A stretch of DNA of 64,000 bases from assembly GCA_001566295.1 (NCBI GenBank), contig KQ964245.1:1245524-1309523 (forward strand). Reading direction: 5' to 3'. The stretch is from Microdochium bolleyi (lineage: Eukaryota > Ascomycota > Sordariomycetes > Xylariales > Microdochiaceae). Below are positions 32,981-44,867 of this stretch, piece by piece. Under the pieces are notes generated by a model, which did not search any database, was not told where the DNA came from, and saw only the letters and a program-made list of their open reading frames with translations. The position numbers and the translations under genes were made by a program. How positions within the stretch are numbered: position 1 is the first letter of the stretch; the number at the start of each line of letters is the position of its first letter.

Positions 32981-35900
32981 ATGGACCGCCAAAACACAAG
33001 CTCCAAGCGCAACCGCCTGACCAAGCGACAACCGTCAAAGGCCTCACGCCCGCCTGCCAGCCTCTCGTCGCCCTCTGCAAGTGCCGTCGACGGTCTTGCC
33101 AACAAACGCAGCTCGACCTCGCTCCGCCGCCCGCCCACAACAGGCTCCGCCCCGTACCAGCACAACCAGAGCAGCCAGAGCTTTCACCACCACCACCACA
33201 ATACCAACAACTACAACAACAGCAGCAGCAACAACGCCTCGGACAGCTCCTTTGTCAGCTCGCATCATTTGCCCGTCGCCGCCGCGCCCGCCAACCAGCG
33301 CTCCCACCCGTCCCCCGTCCAGCCCACCAGCTCACCCTACGCGCCTGGCCCAGGTTTCCACGCAGGAGCCGCTGCCGCCGCCCCCACTTGGTCTTCACAG
33401 CCTGTCGGCTCCTCTTTCCACAATCACCACTTCCACCAATCCTCGCTACCCCTCAGTTCACCATCCAGCCGCCCCTCTGACGAGCTCATTGGCGCTCCCT
33501 TTGACGGCAACACCATCCTCCATCACGTCGAGGCCACCAGGACCGCCGACTACTCCCCGGCTCACCACTCCCCATCCAGGTCGTCGCCCTCGACTCGCCG
33601 CCCCGCGCCGCCGCCCCTGCTGCACACGCCTGCCGCCGCCGACCCTCGGCAGGTCAGCCCAGCTCTCCGGCACTCCACGAGCTTTTCCTCCTCCGACCCG
33701 CCCTCAATCAACATGATGTCAGAAAAGTCGCAGGGCTCACGACCCAGCGACAGCCCCCTCACGGGCCCGAAGCGCTACTCTGACGACTCCGGCAAGGACA
33801 CCAAGCCAGGTGTCCTGAGGAAGAAGTCGGGCTTCTCTGGGCTCGTGAGCACGCTGGTTGGCTCGCAGAAGAAGCCAGTCATTTCCGCCCCGGAGAATCC
33901 TGTGCACGTTACACATGTCGGCTATGATAGCACCACCGGCCAGTTCACAGTACGTCTCGCGCCCGCCCGATTCATCATGCTCTCACGTCATTGTCCAACA
34001 GTTGCGATTGTCTCCGTCCCACAAAGATACTGACCTTCTCCTCTCCCGCTTTGCAGGGACTTCCCAAAGAATGGCAGCGCCTCATCAATGAGAGCGGCAT
34101 TCCGGAAAACGCCCGCCGTGAAAACCCTCAGATGATTGCCGACATTGTCAAGTTTTACAAGGAGACCGCAGAAAAGCCAGCCGAGGATCAGGTCTTTGAG
34201 AAATTCCACGATGCCAGAGCCCCAGAGTTGCAGACGCCCACCGGCGGCATGTCCTCGAATTCCCCAAACATGTACTCGACGAGTCACTTCCCTGGTATGT
34301 CCTCCCGCCTGTCAAGTCCGCCAGTCAGTCCAAGATTTCCAACGGTGATTGAAGGCAATTTCGAGAACCCGCGAGCGCCCCCGCCAGTACCTGGACCTGG
34401 GAGAAGCTATGGACACCACCACGCGAAAGAACACCCGAACCTCAAACCGAGTCGGCCGGCACCCAAACCCCCGACAGCGATGTCGAACCGTTCCGCGCCG
34501 TCGTCACCATTCCCACCCAAGGACTCCGGAAATGGCGTAGGCCAGCACGGCGACGATCTCGCTTTCAATCAAGGTCCGCTCAGAGAGAATGTGCCAATGC
34601 TTCCAGAAGAGCATGTGCGATCCCGCTCAAACTCTCGCGCGAATGGCCACTCTCCCTACGCATCTACCACGCCTCAGCCATCACCACTACCCGACCAGAC
34701 GTCCTATCAACAGCGCCTGATGCAGCAACAACAGGAGCAAGCCATGAGCCAGGCCCAGGCCGCTATGAAGGGACAGGTGGGCAGATCAACCAGCGTCAAG
34801 CAAGGCCCGCCTGGTCAGCAGCCCCTGCCAGGCCCTCACACCCAGCCTGCGCAGGTGCCTGGAGCAAATGGTGCTGCCGTTCCGGCTAGAGGCCCAGGCA
34901 CGCAGCGCCGACAGAGGCAACAACGCCAGAGCAACAGCATGGATGTTGTTGCGGCACTCAAGAGGATATGCTCAGAGGGAGATCCTCGGGAAATCTACCG
35001 TGGTTTCAACAAGATTGGCCAAGGTGCCTCCGGCGGTGTCTACACAGGCCATGAGCGCGGCACGAACCGCCTGGTCGCCGTGAAGCAGATGAATCTGGAG
35101 CAGCAGCCCAAGAAGGACCTCATCATTAACGAGATCTTGGTTATGAAGGAAAGCTCGCATCCGAACATTGTCAACTTCATCGACAGCTATCTTTGCGGTG
35201 GCGAGCTCTGGGTCATTATGGAGTATATGGAAGGTGGCAGTCTTACGGATGTTGTTACCTTCAATATCATGACCGAGGGCCAGATCGCCTCGGTTTGTCG
35301 GGAAACGCTGAAAGGCCTGCAGCACTTGCACTCCAAAGGCGTCATCCACCGAGACATCAAGTCTGACAACATGCTTCTGTCATTGGACGGTAACATCAAG
35401 CTAAGTACGTTAGAACCATTCATCACTATCCCGCTTCTGTGCACGATCAACTAACATGCTCACACCTACTTTCTAGCTGACTTCGGTTTCTGTGCGCAAA
35501 TCAACGAGGCCCACAACAAGCGCACCACTATGGTTGGTACGCCGTACTGGATGGCGCCAGAAGTCGTCACCAGAAAGGAGTACGGCAGGAAGGTCGACAT
35601 CTGGTCCCTCGGCATCATGGCCATTGAGATGATTGAGGGCGAGCCGCCATATCTAACAGAGTCTCCTCTGCGTGCTCTGTGGCTGATCGCTACACACGGC
35701 ACGCCTCAGATCAAGGACGAGCAGAATCTGTCGCCAGTCTTCCGTGATTTCCTCTACTTTGCTCTTAAGGTGGACCCAGAGAAGAGAGCGTCTGCGCATG
35801 ACTTGCTACGAGTAAGATGGCTACCCCACCCGCAACGTTTTATCTTTATCGTGATTTTGGCACGCTAACAAATGACTAGCACGAGTTCATGAAGCAATGT

Positions 35901-35981
35901 GTCGATCTGCAACAGCTATCGCCGCTTGTTCGTGCCGCTAGAGAAGCGCGCCAAGCTGAGAAGGCTCGCAAGGGCCAGTAA
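32981..35981 (+). CDS. ste20: p21-activated (PAK) serine/threonine kinase Ste20
   Basis: Four exons, 32981-33949, 34057-35404, 35477-35811 and 35880-35981, give 917 residues. All junctions close in frame. The disordered Ser/Pro/His-rich N-terminus has no PH domain. The CRIB/PBD Cdc42-binding motif (ISAPENPVHVTHVGYDS, then GQFT-GLPKEWQRLI) sits at about 300-345 and is split by intron 1. A Gln/Pro linker precedes the kinase domain (about 635-895): IGQGASGGVY, VAVK with Lys666, HRDIKSDN with Asp756, LTDFGF across intron 2, GTPYWMAPEV activation segment. The tail is basic (AREARQAEKARKGQ). Absence of a PH domain argues for Ste20 rather than Cla4. Known role: a Cdc42 effector that activates the MAPKKK Ste11 in mating/filamentation and osmotic pathways and acts in polarity. 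CT-rich bases near 32880-32930 precede the start. Confidence 0.93.
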
Positions 35982-37354
35982 ACAGAACGACGACCCATAC
36001 CGTCCATCCGCTGGTCAGGCTACGCTATCGACACACAGCCCACAACTTACGTTCCGCCGCAACTTTGCAAATGCACGAATCAGAGCTGGGCACCCTTGCT
36101 CTCGCTTCGCCATTTGAACAGCATACCCTCGAGATGTCAAAACAAAATTTGCGACAAACTTGAACTTCCGTTCTCAGGCGATGTGGGCTGCCAGTACTGC
36201 GTGGTCATTCAGCCCATAAGAATTTTGACTTGGCGAGATTCCGAACCTTACTCGGCATTTCTGATTATATCCCTCTAGACACTTCGTCTTCGACGAAGCA
36301 AATGCCGACTCATGACAACTTCGTAACGGCAACTAGCCTTCGGGGGAGTCGGGCGATCTGACTAGGACGCGCTCGTCCTTGCGGCCACTCCAGCACCAAA
36401 TACACGAAAAAAGAGCAACAGCCATCTTTGTTTCCACATTATATTCCACCGTGGCGAATCCCTTTGACATGTGCGCATTGCAATTTCATACAGAACGATA
36501 CCAGATCTCGGGGCAAAGTAGTTTTTTGGCCGAGAGTTTTGTCATTTGGAGAGCGGGAGACGACAGTAGGTCTGGTGTATATTTCTTGTTTCTCAAAGAG
36601 AGAGTACAGGCGAGGGAGTGATCTTGCCGAGGAGAAGAGCACAGACAGATGGCGCGGAACAGGAAAGAGTACAAGAACAGATGCACACTCCCAAGCCTGC
36701 TGTACATAGAGTGTGTCTCTGCAAGGGTTCCTTCCATGAGGAGAGCCCACCTGGATCGACACATATTATCAGACAGGACCGAATGGACAATGTCACCGGA
36801 CCGACGAAGCATGCATGTATGGCAGTGTGGCACGATGGCGTGCTAGCCTCCCGATCGTTTTGTAAATATGCCGTGTGTGCGTTTCATATCTCCGCGGTTC
36901 ATATTCCCGTGGTCAAATATGGCCACGGACTAATGTCGTTCCTGAATGGTGTGCATATACCGCAGCGCGTGGTCCGCCGCGGCGCGCAGCCACCGAGACC
37001 AGCGTCCGAACGAGGGTGCACTGGCTACAAATGTCACAATCAGGTGCGATATACAATGTGAGATGTAAAACATCCAACCTGGGCGCAGTCGACTTATCTA
37101 AGTCTAGTACTTATCCACAGAGTGTACAACATAATGTACACGCGAGCCTCGTCTAAATACCCACTGACATTCATGACCCGATATCACCTGTATGCCCGTC
37201 GCAACCCACCCTGTTTTTTAATCCCCATTGTCTAAACAAAACGATAACGCCAGGCGCCATGTGCAGTGCTTAATAGTCCAATCAAATAGTCCAATGCCAG
37301 GGTAGACTCAGCCACTCTGAGCATGGCGCTGCAGCAGAGCACACACCAGCTCGC
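35982..37354. other. convergent 3'-3' intergenic region, STE20/SDR
   Basis: About 1.4 kb between two converging stop codons. Frames here are under 150 codons, overlap each other on both strands, and look random. The base composition is more AT-rich than the flanking exons. No RNA gene or repeat family was recognised. Confidence 0.5.
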
Positions 37355-38517
37355 TTAGTAGCAGGTGTAGCCACCATCGATGGCGTAGTCGGCGCCAGTG
37401 ACGAAGCCGGAGGCGTCAGAGGCGAGGAAGACGCAGAGACCGTTAAGGTCGTCGACCTCACCGAGGCGGTTCTGGGGGGTCATTGAGCGCCAGATCTTCT
37501 TCTGGGCCTCGAGCGCGGGGACGCGGTTGAGCGCAGTGTCCATGTAGCCCGGGCTGATAGAGTTGACGCGGATGTTGTACTTGGCCCACTCGGCGGCGAT
37601 GGACTTGCCGAACTGGATGACACCAGCCTTGGAGGCATTGTAACAACTCTGCTCCTGGGGATAGTTGACGATGCTACCGCTCATGCTGGCAACCAGGATG
37701 ATGGATCCCGGCTTCTGCGCAGCCATCATGGCCCGGCCGACAGCCTGAGACATGAGGAAGCTGCCCGTCAGGTTGATGTCGATGAGACGGCGGAACATGG
37801 CGGGGTCGTAGGTCTCAGCCTTGATGTTGGAATCGGCGATACCGGCAGAGTTGATGAGGACATCAGGAGCACCGTACATCTCCACAACAGAGTTGACAGC
37901 AGCGTTGATGGCATCGCCGTCACGGACATCGACCTTGAAAAAGGTAACAGGAAGGCCGGTCTTGCGGTGCAGCTCCTCAGCAGACTCATCGCCGAGCTGC
38001 TGGTTGGCATCGAAGATGACGAGAGCCTTGGCACCAGCTTCGGCGCAGGCTCTGGCCATGTGGTTGCCGAGACCACGGGCACCACTATGTGACTGAATCA
38101 GTACACGCTTATTTCTCACTCCCCATTACTCTTTCTGGAATTTGAGGCTTACCCAGTGACGATAACGACCTTGTCCATGACGGTCATCTTCTGCATCATG
38201 GGGGGCATGCTGTCGTAGACCTCGCGGGTCAAGGGGACGACGTCGGCATCCTCGGGGGAGGGGAACGCAGTCGGCTGAGCAGCGTCGCGGTTGACGGGGA
38301 TGCTGTAGTGGTCGCTGGAGGAGCCACCAGCACCCTTAGCATCGGCGGAGTAGTTGGAAACAGGGACTTCGGTCTCGCGGACAACGTCGCTCTTCGCACG
38401 GAAGGCGGTCTTAGCAAAGGTGCGCTGGGCGGCCGGGAAAGCGCGGACAGCCGAGCTGGTAGTGCTGAAGAGGGGAGCCGCAGCTCGGGAGAGGCGAAGG
38501 GCGGCGCGACCAGACAT
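37355..38517 (-). CDS. short-chain dehydrogenase, D-arabinitol/polyol 2-dehydrogenase-like, probably mitochondrial
   Basis: Exons 38153-38517 and 37355-38084 on the minus strand give 364 residues; the 68-nt intron (GTAAGC...CATAG) splits the second Gly codon of the cofactor motif TGGARGLG (121-128). Catalytic residues follow the classical SDR order: NSAG, the Ser in VASMSGS, Tyr270 and Lys274 in YNASK. The C-terminus GADYAIDGGYTCY is typical of the polyol-dehydrogenase group. Residues 1-40 (MSGRAALRLSRAAAPLF..., Arg/Ala/Ser-rich, no acids) look like a mitochondrial targeting peptide, and about 120 residues precede the Rossmann fold, longer than usual. The closest recalled family is D-arabinitol 2-dehydrogenase (ribulose-forming). 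NADP-mannitol 2-dehydrogenase or sorbose reductase specificity cannot be excluded from sequence alone. Confidence 0.88.
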
Positions 38518-39035
38518 ATTGGAGATTTGTCTGGTGTGTGATTGGGGAAGTTGGGGTCGTAGAAGGTCGGTAACTGTAGCGCCAGAACACACGTGTTAGT
38601 CGAATCGGCTTCCAATTGGGTTCACTTGAAGCTGCAAGTCTAACGGTGGGAGGTCGTACAAGGTGAGGAAACGTTGCGAGCTGCAAGACTGGTGGTGAAA
38701 AGGTAGTGGTGTGGAGGTGGTGGGAAGAAGAATGAGAGGACGGGGAGGGCAGACCAGAGGCAGCCCGGCCAAATATTAATAGGGATGACCACTGAAGGAT
38801 AACTGGCACTCGGCAGCGCTCGTGGGGGCAATTATGGACCAGGAGGGCCGTGGTGTATATAGTCTGGCCACGACCTCAGGCAGCTGCTGGGCTGGTGGTG
38901 GGCACGTTCCGAGCTCGGTGGGCTGGACGCAGCGGCCGGCGGTGAGATCGTCGAGGAATGAGGACGGCAGGGATCCAGGCGAGGGTTGATCCTCGAGCTG
39001 GTCACACGATGACCGTGTTTGATTACCTGCCGTAG

Positions 39036-39057
39036 GCCAGCCAGCCAGCCAGCCAGC
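39036..39057. repeat. GCCA tetranucleotide microsatellite, about 5.5 units
   Basis: Uninterrupted tandem copies of GCCA in the SDR upstream region. No coding function. Confidence 0.9.
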
Positions 39058-39875
39058 TGGACCCGTGTTGCAACTGGCAAGGCGGCAGGGCAACGGTGTG
39101 TGCGCGCATGTATGCCTTGTGTAGAAAAAACAAAAACAAAACCCAGCTGCAGTTATCACAGTACCTTTCTGTGTGAGCGCCTCTTGCCGGCAGGACTAGG
39201 CTTTCGTGGTGTGAGTGTTGCTGGCTCGTGGAGAGTGTACAAGTCCAAGCTCGATTGTCGGTTGCTCTGGAAGTGTCTGGCGTGAACGTGTCCAAGGATC
39301 GGAAGGAGCAACGAACAGGCGGGCACTCAAGATGCTCCCACTGGCCTTCTTAAACGATTCGACGCCGAGCGATGCCCGGCAACATCAATTCGCCTCCCAA
39401 ACTGTCCTGCCCCTCCCTTTCTCCTCGATGCATCAAAATCATCCTCGACCGCTGGCGACGCGCCGAGGTCGCTCCCCTCGCTCCCCTCCTCGAGCCCGGA
39501 AAAGGTGGCAGCGATTTGCCATCACCGCGACAAAAAAGTGGACATCACAGCAAGAATGACATCGCCCCAAGCTCCACCACTTGCTCAGGCACGGAGCTGC
39601 CGCAGGGTCCAGGCCGGAAGCGACCCTAGGTGTCCTCGACATCCTCGCCGTCCTACCCACTCGAGCTCCCCTCTTTTCCTCCCTCCACGCAAAAGTCTCT
39701 GCTCGGCGCCTCGCATCCTCTTGTTCGCCTCATCGCGCATGCCGGCGGCCGTGGTGGTTGAGTGCCGAGAACTGCTTGCGTTCCGTCTGTCTCGCCAGGC
39801 CTGTCGCGCGCGGCCACCACCATGGCGAGTCAGCCCTGTGCAGCTCCGCATCGACAAGTACAATCCAGAATCCAG

Positions 39876-39892
39876 TTTTTTTTTTTTTTTTT
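39876..39892. repeat. T17 homopolymer run
   Basis: Seventeen consecutive T residues in non-coding sequence. This could be a reverse-oriented poly(A) scar of a retroposed sequence or simple slippage. No flanking target-site duplication was identified by eye. Confidence 0.9.
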
Positions 39893-42800
39893 GTACGTCC
39901 ATTGTGTCAGGAACAGGGTCCCAAAACGTCCGGCTTCCCGCGGCAAGCTCGAGTGGTGTTGCGCCCTCTTCCCCCGACTGAGGCAAGCTCTGCGCAAGGT
40001 TCGAACGGCCACGTCTCAACAAGCACCATTGCTTGATTGTCAGCACACCTGACAATACTGCGTCCTGAGGCCAGCTCCACTGCTGAGGCCCATGCTCGGC
40101 GCAGATCTAGGCCGTCCGCGTATCGTATCCCGGCAGTCACCCAGGTGGGCCGTGGAAGCAGCTTGGAAGCCCACTGGTGCTGCCGCAATGCCTGCTTCCA
40201 AGGTACCCCCACCTCTATGCTCCTCTCCCTACGCCCAAGCTGCCGGAACGTGCAGCTTCACAAGGTCCGATTCGCCTCAGCCTGCTCGGAATTCGCTTCG
40301 CTGCAAGATTCCCGGCCAGGGACCACCGTGGTCTGCTGCAAGCATGCTGCGAGACATCACTACCTCAACTCGACAAGATACCCTGCACTGTATCTTGAGG
40401 TCAGCATCGCCACTTCCACAGAGCTCATCACGGCACCTCCCTACCCTCGCGGGTGCTTCTTGCCCTGACGGCACGAACCCTTCCGGCTCTGAAATTCGGG
40501 GAATACAGGTAGCAAGCAACGTGTCTTGGACGTGCTGGAACTTCTTGATCTCCACTCCGACGGACCGCCCGGATGGCCAGCCGGGGACTTGGGAGCTATC
40601 ACACCGACAACTGGGAACTGCCACGACAGCCCCGGTACAACAATGGTCATGTGGTCGTCGCCCAGCTACGACATCCATGACCATGAGGCCCTGTGCACAC
40701 GAATAGTTAAGGTTAAGGTCCAAAACTAATCTCGGCTCGTGGGTCTTGACAATCGGGCCATGCTCCTGTGGAAATGCCTTCCCCCTTTTTCTCTTTTCCT
40801 TCTCCGCACCAACTAATCAACGGGTACAGAAGCCCTGAGCACTGTATTGTTGCCAATAAACCTGCCCGAAGACCGCTCCCTTTGAAACATTTTTGATCAG
40901 TCCGGCTTGCTGGAATCTGACTTCTCACAAGTACGGGGTAAAAAGGCGAGCTCCGTCAATCTGCTTTGAGACATTCGCATATGTCCTGGATCATGACTGC
41001 ATTTAGGTGCTCGCTCGTAGACCAGGGCAGCACAGACCAGAGCGCTTGTGCCTCACCCATCATGAAGCGATCCATCTGATCCGTCTATACGGTTGACTGG
41101 GCAAGACAGCGCGAACCCAAGACATCACGAGGACACATGGACATTCGGAAGTACTCACTCGACTTTCACCTTCCGTAGTGAGCATGCTCGTAAAGTCGAA
41201 CCCCACGCCTTGACGGTGAGAAAGCCGCCTTTGCCATCGCTATGGGGTCCTGCATGCCACGGGTGCCATGCACACGGCCACATAGAATGTGGGGAATCTG
41301 CCGGTGGTAGCTACCCCAAGTTGACGTACTGTGGTGGCCCTGGCGCACGAGCGTCCTCGCCACGGAAGCCTCCCGCGAGGTCCGGACCTTATTATTGCTC
41401 ACAAGTGCGCCTCCGACTCCGCAGGAAAGGGAGAAACCCCCACTCGCGGTGGGAGTCGGTCTGCATGCACAGCATATTCAGAAAAGGCAAGACGACGAGG
41501 CGGTGTGTGTTACACGATCCGTTCGGTAAAAAGATCCATGCTCGTGTTTCTCGTGGCGCTGACGAGCTGATTCCGCCGCAGATATGAGCTGGCTCGACTG
41601 GTGGGACAACTCACGAGAACTGCTCTGGTGACCGCATCGGTTCAGGCGCGGAAAGGGCTTGGCCAGCTGCCAATAGTTTGAAGCAGATCGTACCACAGGG
41701 TGCGCTGGCAACGTTGTTGACTCCTGTCATTGCCACTTCGTTGCTTGAGACTCTCAGCTGCCGAATGTGGCAGGTCAAGGCACTTACCTACCTGGAGGAT
41801 CGACTTTGAGGTTATCGCAACTCCGCCCAATTGCCAAACCCCCACTTTGAATGCCTCCACAAAACCCTTGAGATCATCGCCAACGACGTCAGACTGGGTC
41901 CATCGAGCAGCAATTTGAATCCTCGGAAATGGATTTCAGCCAGCACATCATCGTAGAGAGACGTTATCTTGCGTCATGCCTGCCTGGCAGCTGTGGCACA
42001 ACACCTATTCGTCAAAGCTTGCAGTGCGATCTCTTTCGGACGTGTCTTGCTTTGCTCAAGATCTTGCGGCTCAGTGCAGTTTTCCTTGGGCCAGCTCCAA
42101 GCGTGGCCTGCAGGCGTAACATCTCATGGGATCAATCTTTTTGTGAACAGTGAAACTTCCAAGACTGGCAATATTCCAGCTTGTACAGACAGTCCATACT
42201 CAATTTCATCCCACTTCGACATGAAGGGTGCATCCGAAAACTCCTCTAGTCTGCCACGCGGGGCTCCTGAGGCATAACGCAATTCAGGGTTCATCCAAGC
42301 TTAATGGGCCCTTAGTTGCGCCATGACACAATTGTCGCAATCGAGAGGCAATGCGGAACCTCACTGAAAATCAAATATGACGCGCATAAGAGGGGTGGCA
42401 ATACGTCAAGTTGCATTTGCGGGCCCAAGTCGTTGCCGATCTGGCAAGACCCCTTCTTGGGACCCCTCTCGGACTACTCGGACTGGCCTACTCTCGTGTA
42501 AGAAACGGTGATGACGCCAACAGAGGGCGAACCAAAGCCCCAGGTTTTGTTGTGTGTCTATGACCGCGAGAGCGAATATGTCTGCCTCTTCTACAGAATT
42601 GCAGGCCTTGGCCAGTGATCTCAATTAGCACGGGCATTGTTCGGATCCTGAACGCCACGGTCCCTGGCTGGAACAGGCAGCACTTGAGCAAAATGGCAAC
42701 GCCTCGACTGATGAGCTAAATCTGATCAACGTCGACAGTCATCAATGGATGCCAGGCCGAAACCTGGGGGGAGGTCACGTTTGCCACGTCACAGCATGAT

Positions 42801-44854
42801 CTGCTCCTCCTAGATGAAGGATCTCCTAGATGAAAGGAGTGAATGCGGAAGCTACAGGTCTACATATGACCCAGGATGAAAGTCCGTAGGAGTCTAACCG
42901 GGTGCCTGAGTATGTCCTATCCTGATTCGGTGTAGTGTATAGCATCCTAGGGATAGACCGGCCCAGATTCTACGACTCGCAAAAGTCGCGAAGTAGTGAG
43001 GTATGGAGTTTCTCGTGAGATTCCAGCAGGAGAATATCAAATATCAGGAGATAGAGCAGATACCTAACACACCTCGTAAAAATCCGGGACAGTACCAAAG
43101 ACCAGCTCATATCCCTCACATTCCATGACTTGTTGTCCAGGAAGGAGGTACGGTCCGGTGTTGTAACTGATCTCCATGGCACTTTTCAAGGACCCTGGAC
43201 ATGTGCTGGCTCAGTCCCGGTAGGCCGGCCATGTCTTGGGATTAGTTGCCTCTTTCGTTGGGGCAGATCTTATACCGATGCTTCTGTCCAGCAATGTATT
43301 TGTCCGCTATATGCTCTTTCTGAGTATCTGTGCCGCACATTCGTCGCCTGGGCTGAGACCACATTAACAAGCTTGTCAACCCCGGGGCTTTGATCGGTGC
43401 GTTTGCTGGTGGCGCTCGAGGCTATTCTTCAGCGACGAGAAGCTCAGTCAGTGTTGTAGCTTGGACATACGCGAAAGGATCGGTGAGTCCCCTGGGTTAT
43501 ATTGCACTTCGCCGATGGAGCCTCCTCTTGCTTTCCAGCTCGTTCGCCGAATTCAGTTGCTTGGCGTGACACTTCCCAGCACCGTTTGCCACAGGTTCAA
43601 AGGGCGAGAACGACAAGCTGGTTATTGGGACCGTCTGTCGATATTTGCGGGAAGCCTTGAATGAATGTTCGTCCTTGCCCTCGGGAGAGACCGTTCTTTC
43701 GGGTGACTTTTCTTTTCCCTTCTTCTTTTCGAGAGGGGCGTGCCGATTTCCTGTGAAGTGGGATGGGGTGGTAACACACGCTCAAGGCTTGCTGGTCGGT
43801 TGCGGGCGAGGCTTCGCACGACAATACCATGGTGTTCATTTTCTTTCCCACCGCTCCTCATCATCGCTGGGGCTTTGAAAATCATACCGACGGATATAAC
43901 CCATGCTTCGCCTCATCTCTATTAGCACGACCGGGAGCCTGCCTTGATCAAGGAAGGGGCGAGGGAGTCGATTTGGGCTTCTTGATCAGATCTGGGTCGA
44001 TGAAGAACCAGCCAACACTACGGCTATTCCTCAACTATGTTTTGTGAAGAGGCTTTCAAGGAATGCATGCACCTACTCTGGGATAGATCTACTACCATTA
44101 TTTTCGGTAATCCGGTCCTGGCATGTAGCTCCTCACCGCCGTGCTAGGATGAATTTTCGACCTAAATTTCCTCTCGCAGAAGGAAACACTCGGGGGAACG
44201 TTCGATTCAAACTGCTACCGTGCCGAAGAATCTGCTCTGTACCAGCAGCTCACAGGAAAGAAAGCCCTCCGAGGACGTGGGAGCTCAGTACGAAGTCTGG
44301 TCAGTCAGCGCCAGAGGAAGCAGAGAGGATCCCGCTTGGCCGGACAGATGACGTTCCGGCCACGCATACTTTTGCTTTCCGTGGCTGTATATACATCAGG
44401 GCTCGAAGCAGGTCAAGCTCAACTCTGACATGGATGTTTTGGCAGAGAGATGAGCGCAGAAGCGACAATTCCAACAACATCAGAAAGACACGAGAAACGA
44501 GTTGATGACTGCGCCAGGTCAATAACAACAAGCAACAACACAGATCACAGCAGTTCCTGGTTTCCTTGAGTCCATGGAACGTACAGCCATGGCACTCTCT
44601 CATGTGCTGGGGAAAGTCAACGGTTACGTTTCCCAAGCTCATAAGAGTTTGATTTTTTTCGGACCTGGTAGAGAGTTTTCACACGGCCGTGTCACCCAGT
44701 AAGGATAGACAAAGGAGAGAAGATCTTGCGGAGCGCGTCCTGCTGAGGAGCTGAGTGGCACTCTATGCGTCTGTCTACTTCTTGTGTCAAGAGATGAGAT
44801 ATACCATCACAACAACAGTTACGGCCCAGTCAAAGTCTCTGATCACCAACAAAG

Positions 44855-44867
44855 TTTTTTTTTTTTT
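44855..44867. repeat. T13 homopolymer run
   Basis: Thirteen consecutive T residues, followed within 30 bases by another short T-run, in the gene-free block. No function is evident. Confidence 0.85.

Noticed and set aside
32981..35981. Identification as Cla4
   Set aside because: Cla4-type PAKs carry a PH domain before the CRIB motif; none is visible here.
39876..39892. T17 run as the poly(A) end of a retroelement
   Set aside because: No reverse transcriptase or other element sequence nearby and no target duplication seen by eye.
40092..40706. 204-codon plus-strand frame in the gene-free block
   Set aside because: Ser/Pro/Thr/Arg-rich, no domain, and similar-length frames exist in the other readings of the same DNA.
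44195..44225. GTTCGATTC-like sequence as a tRNA B-box
   Set aside because: No matching A-box or cloverleaf arms at the right distance.
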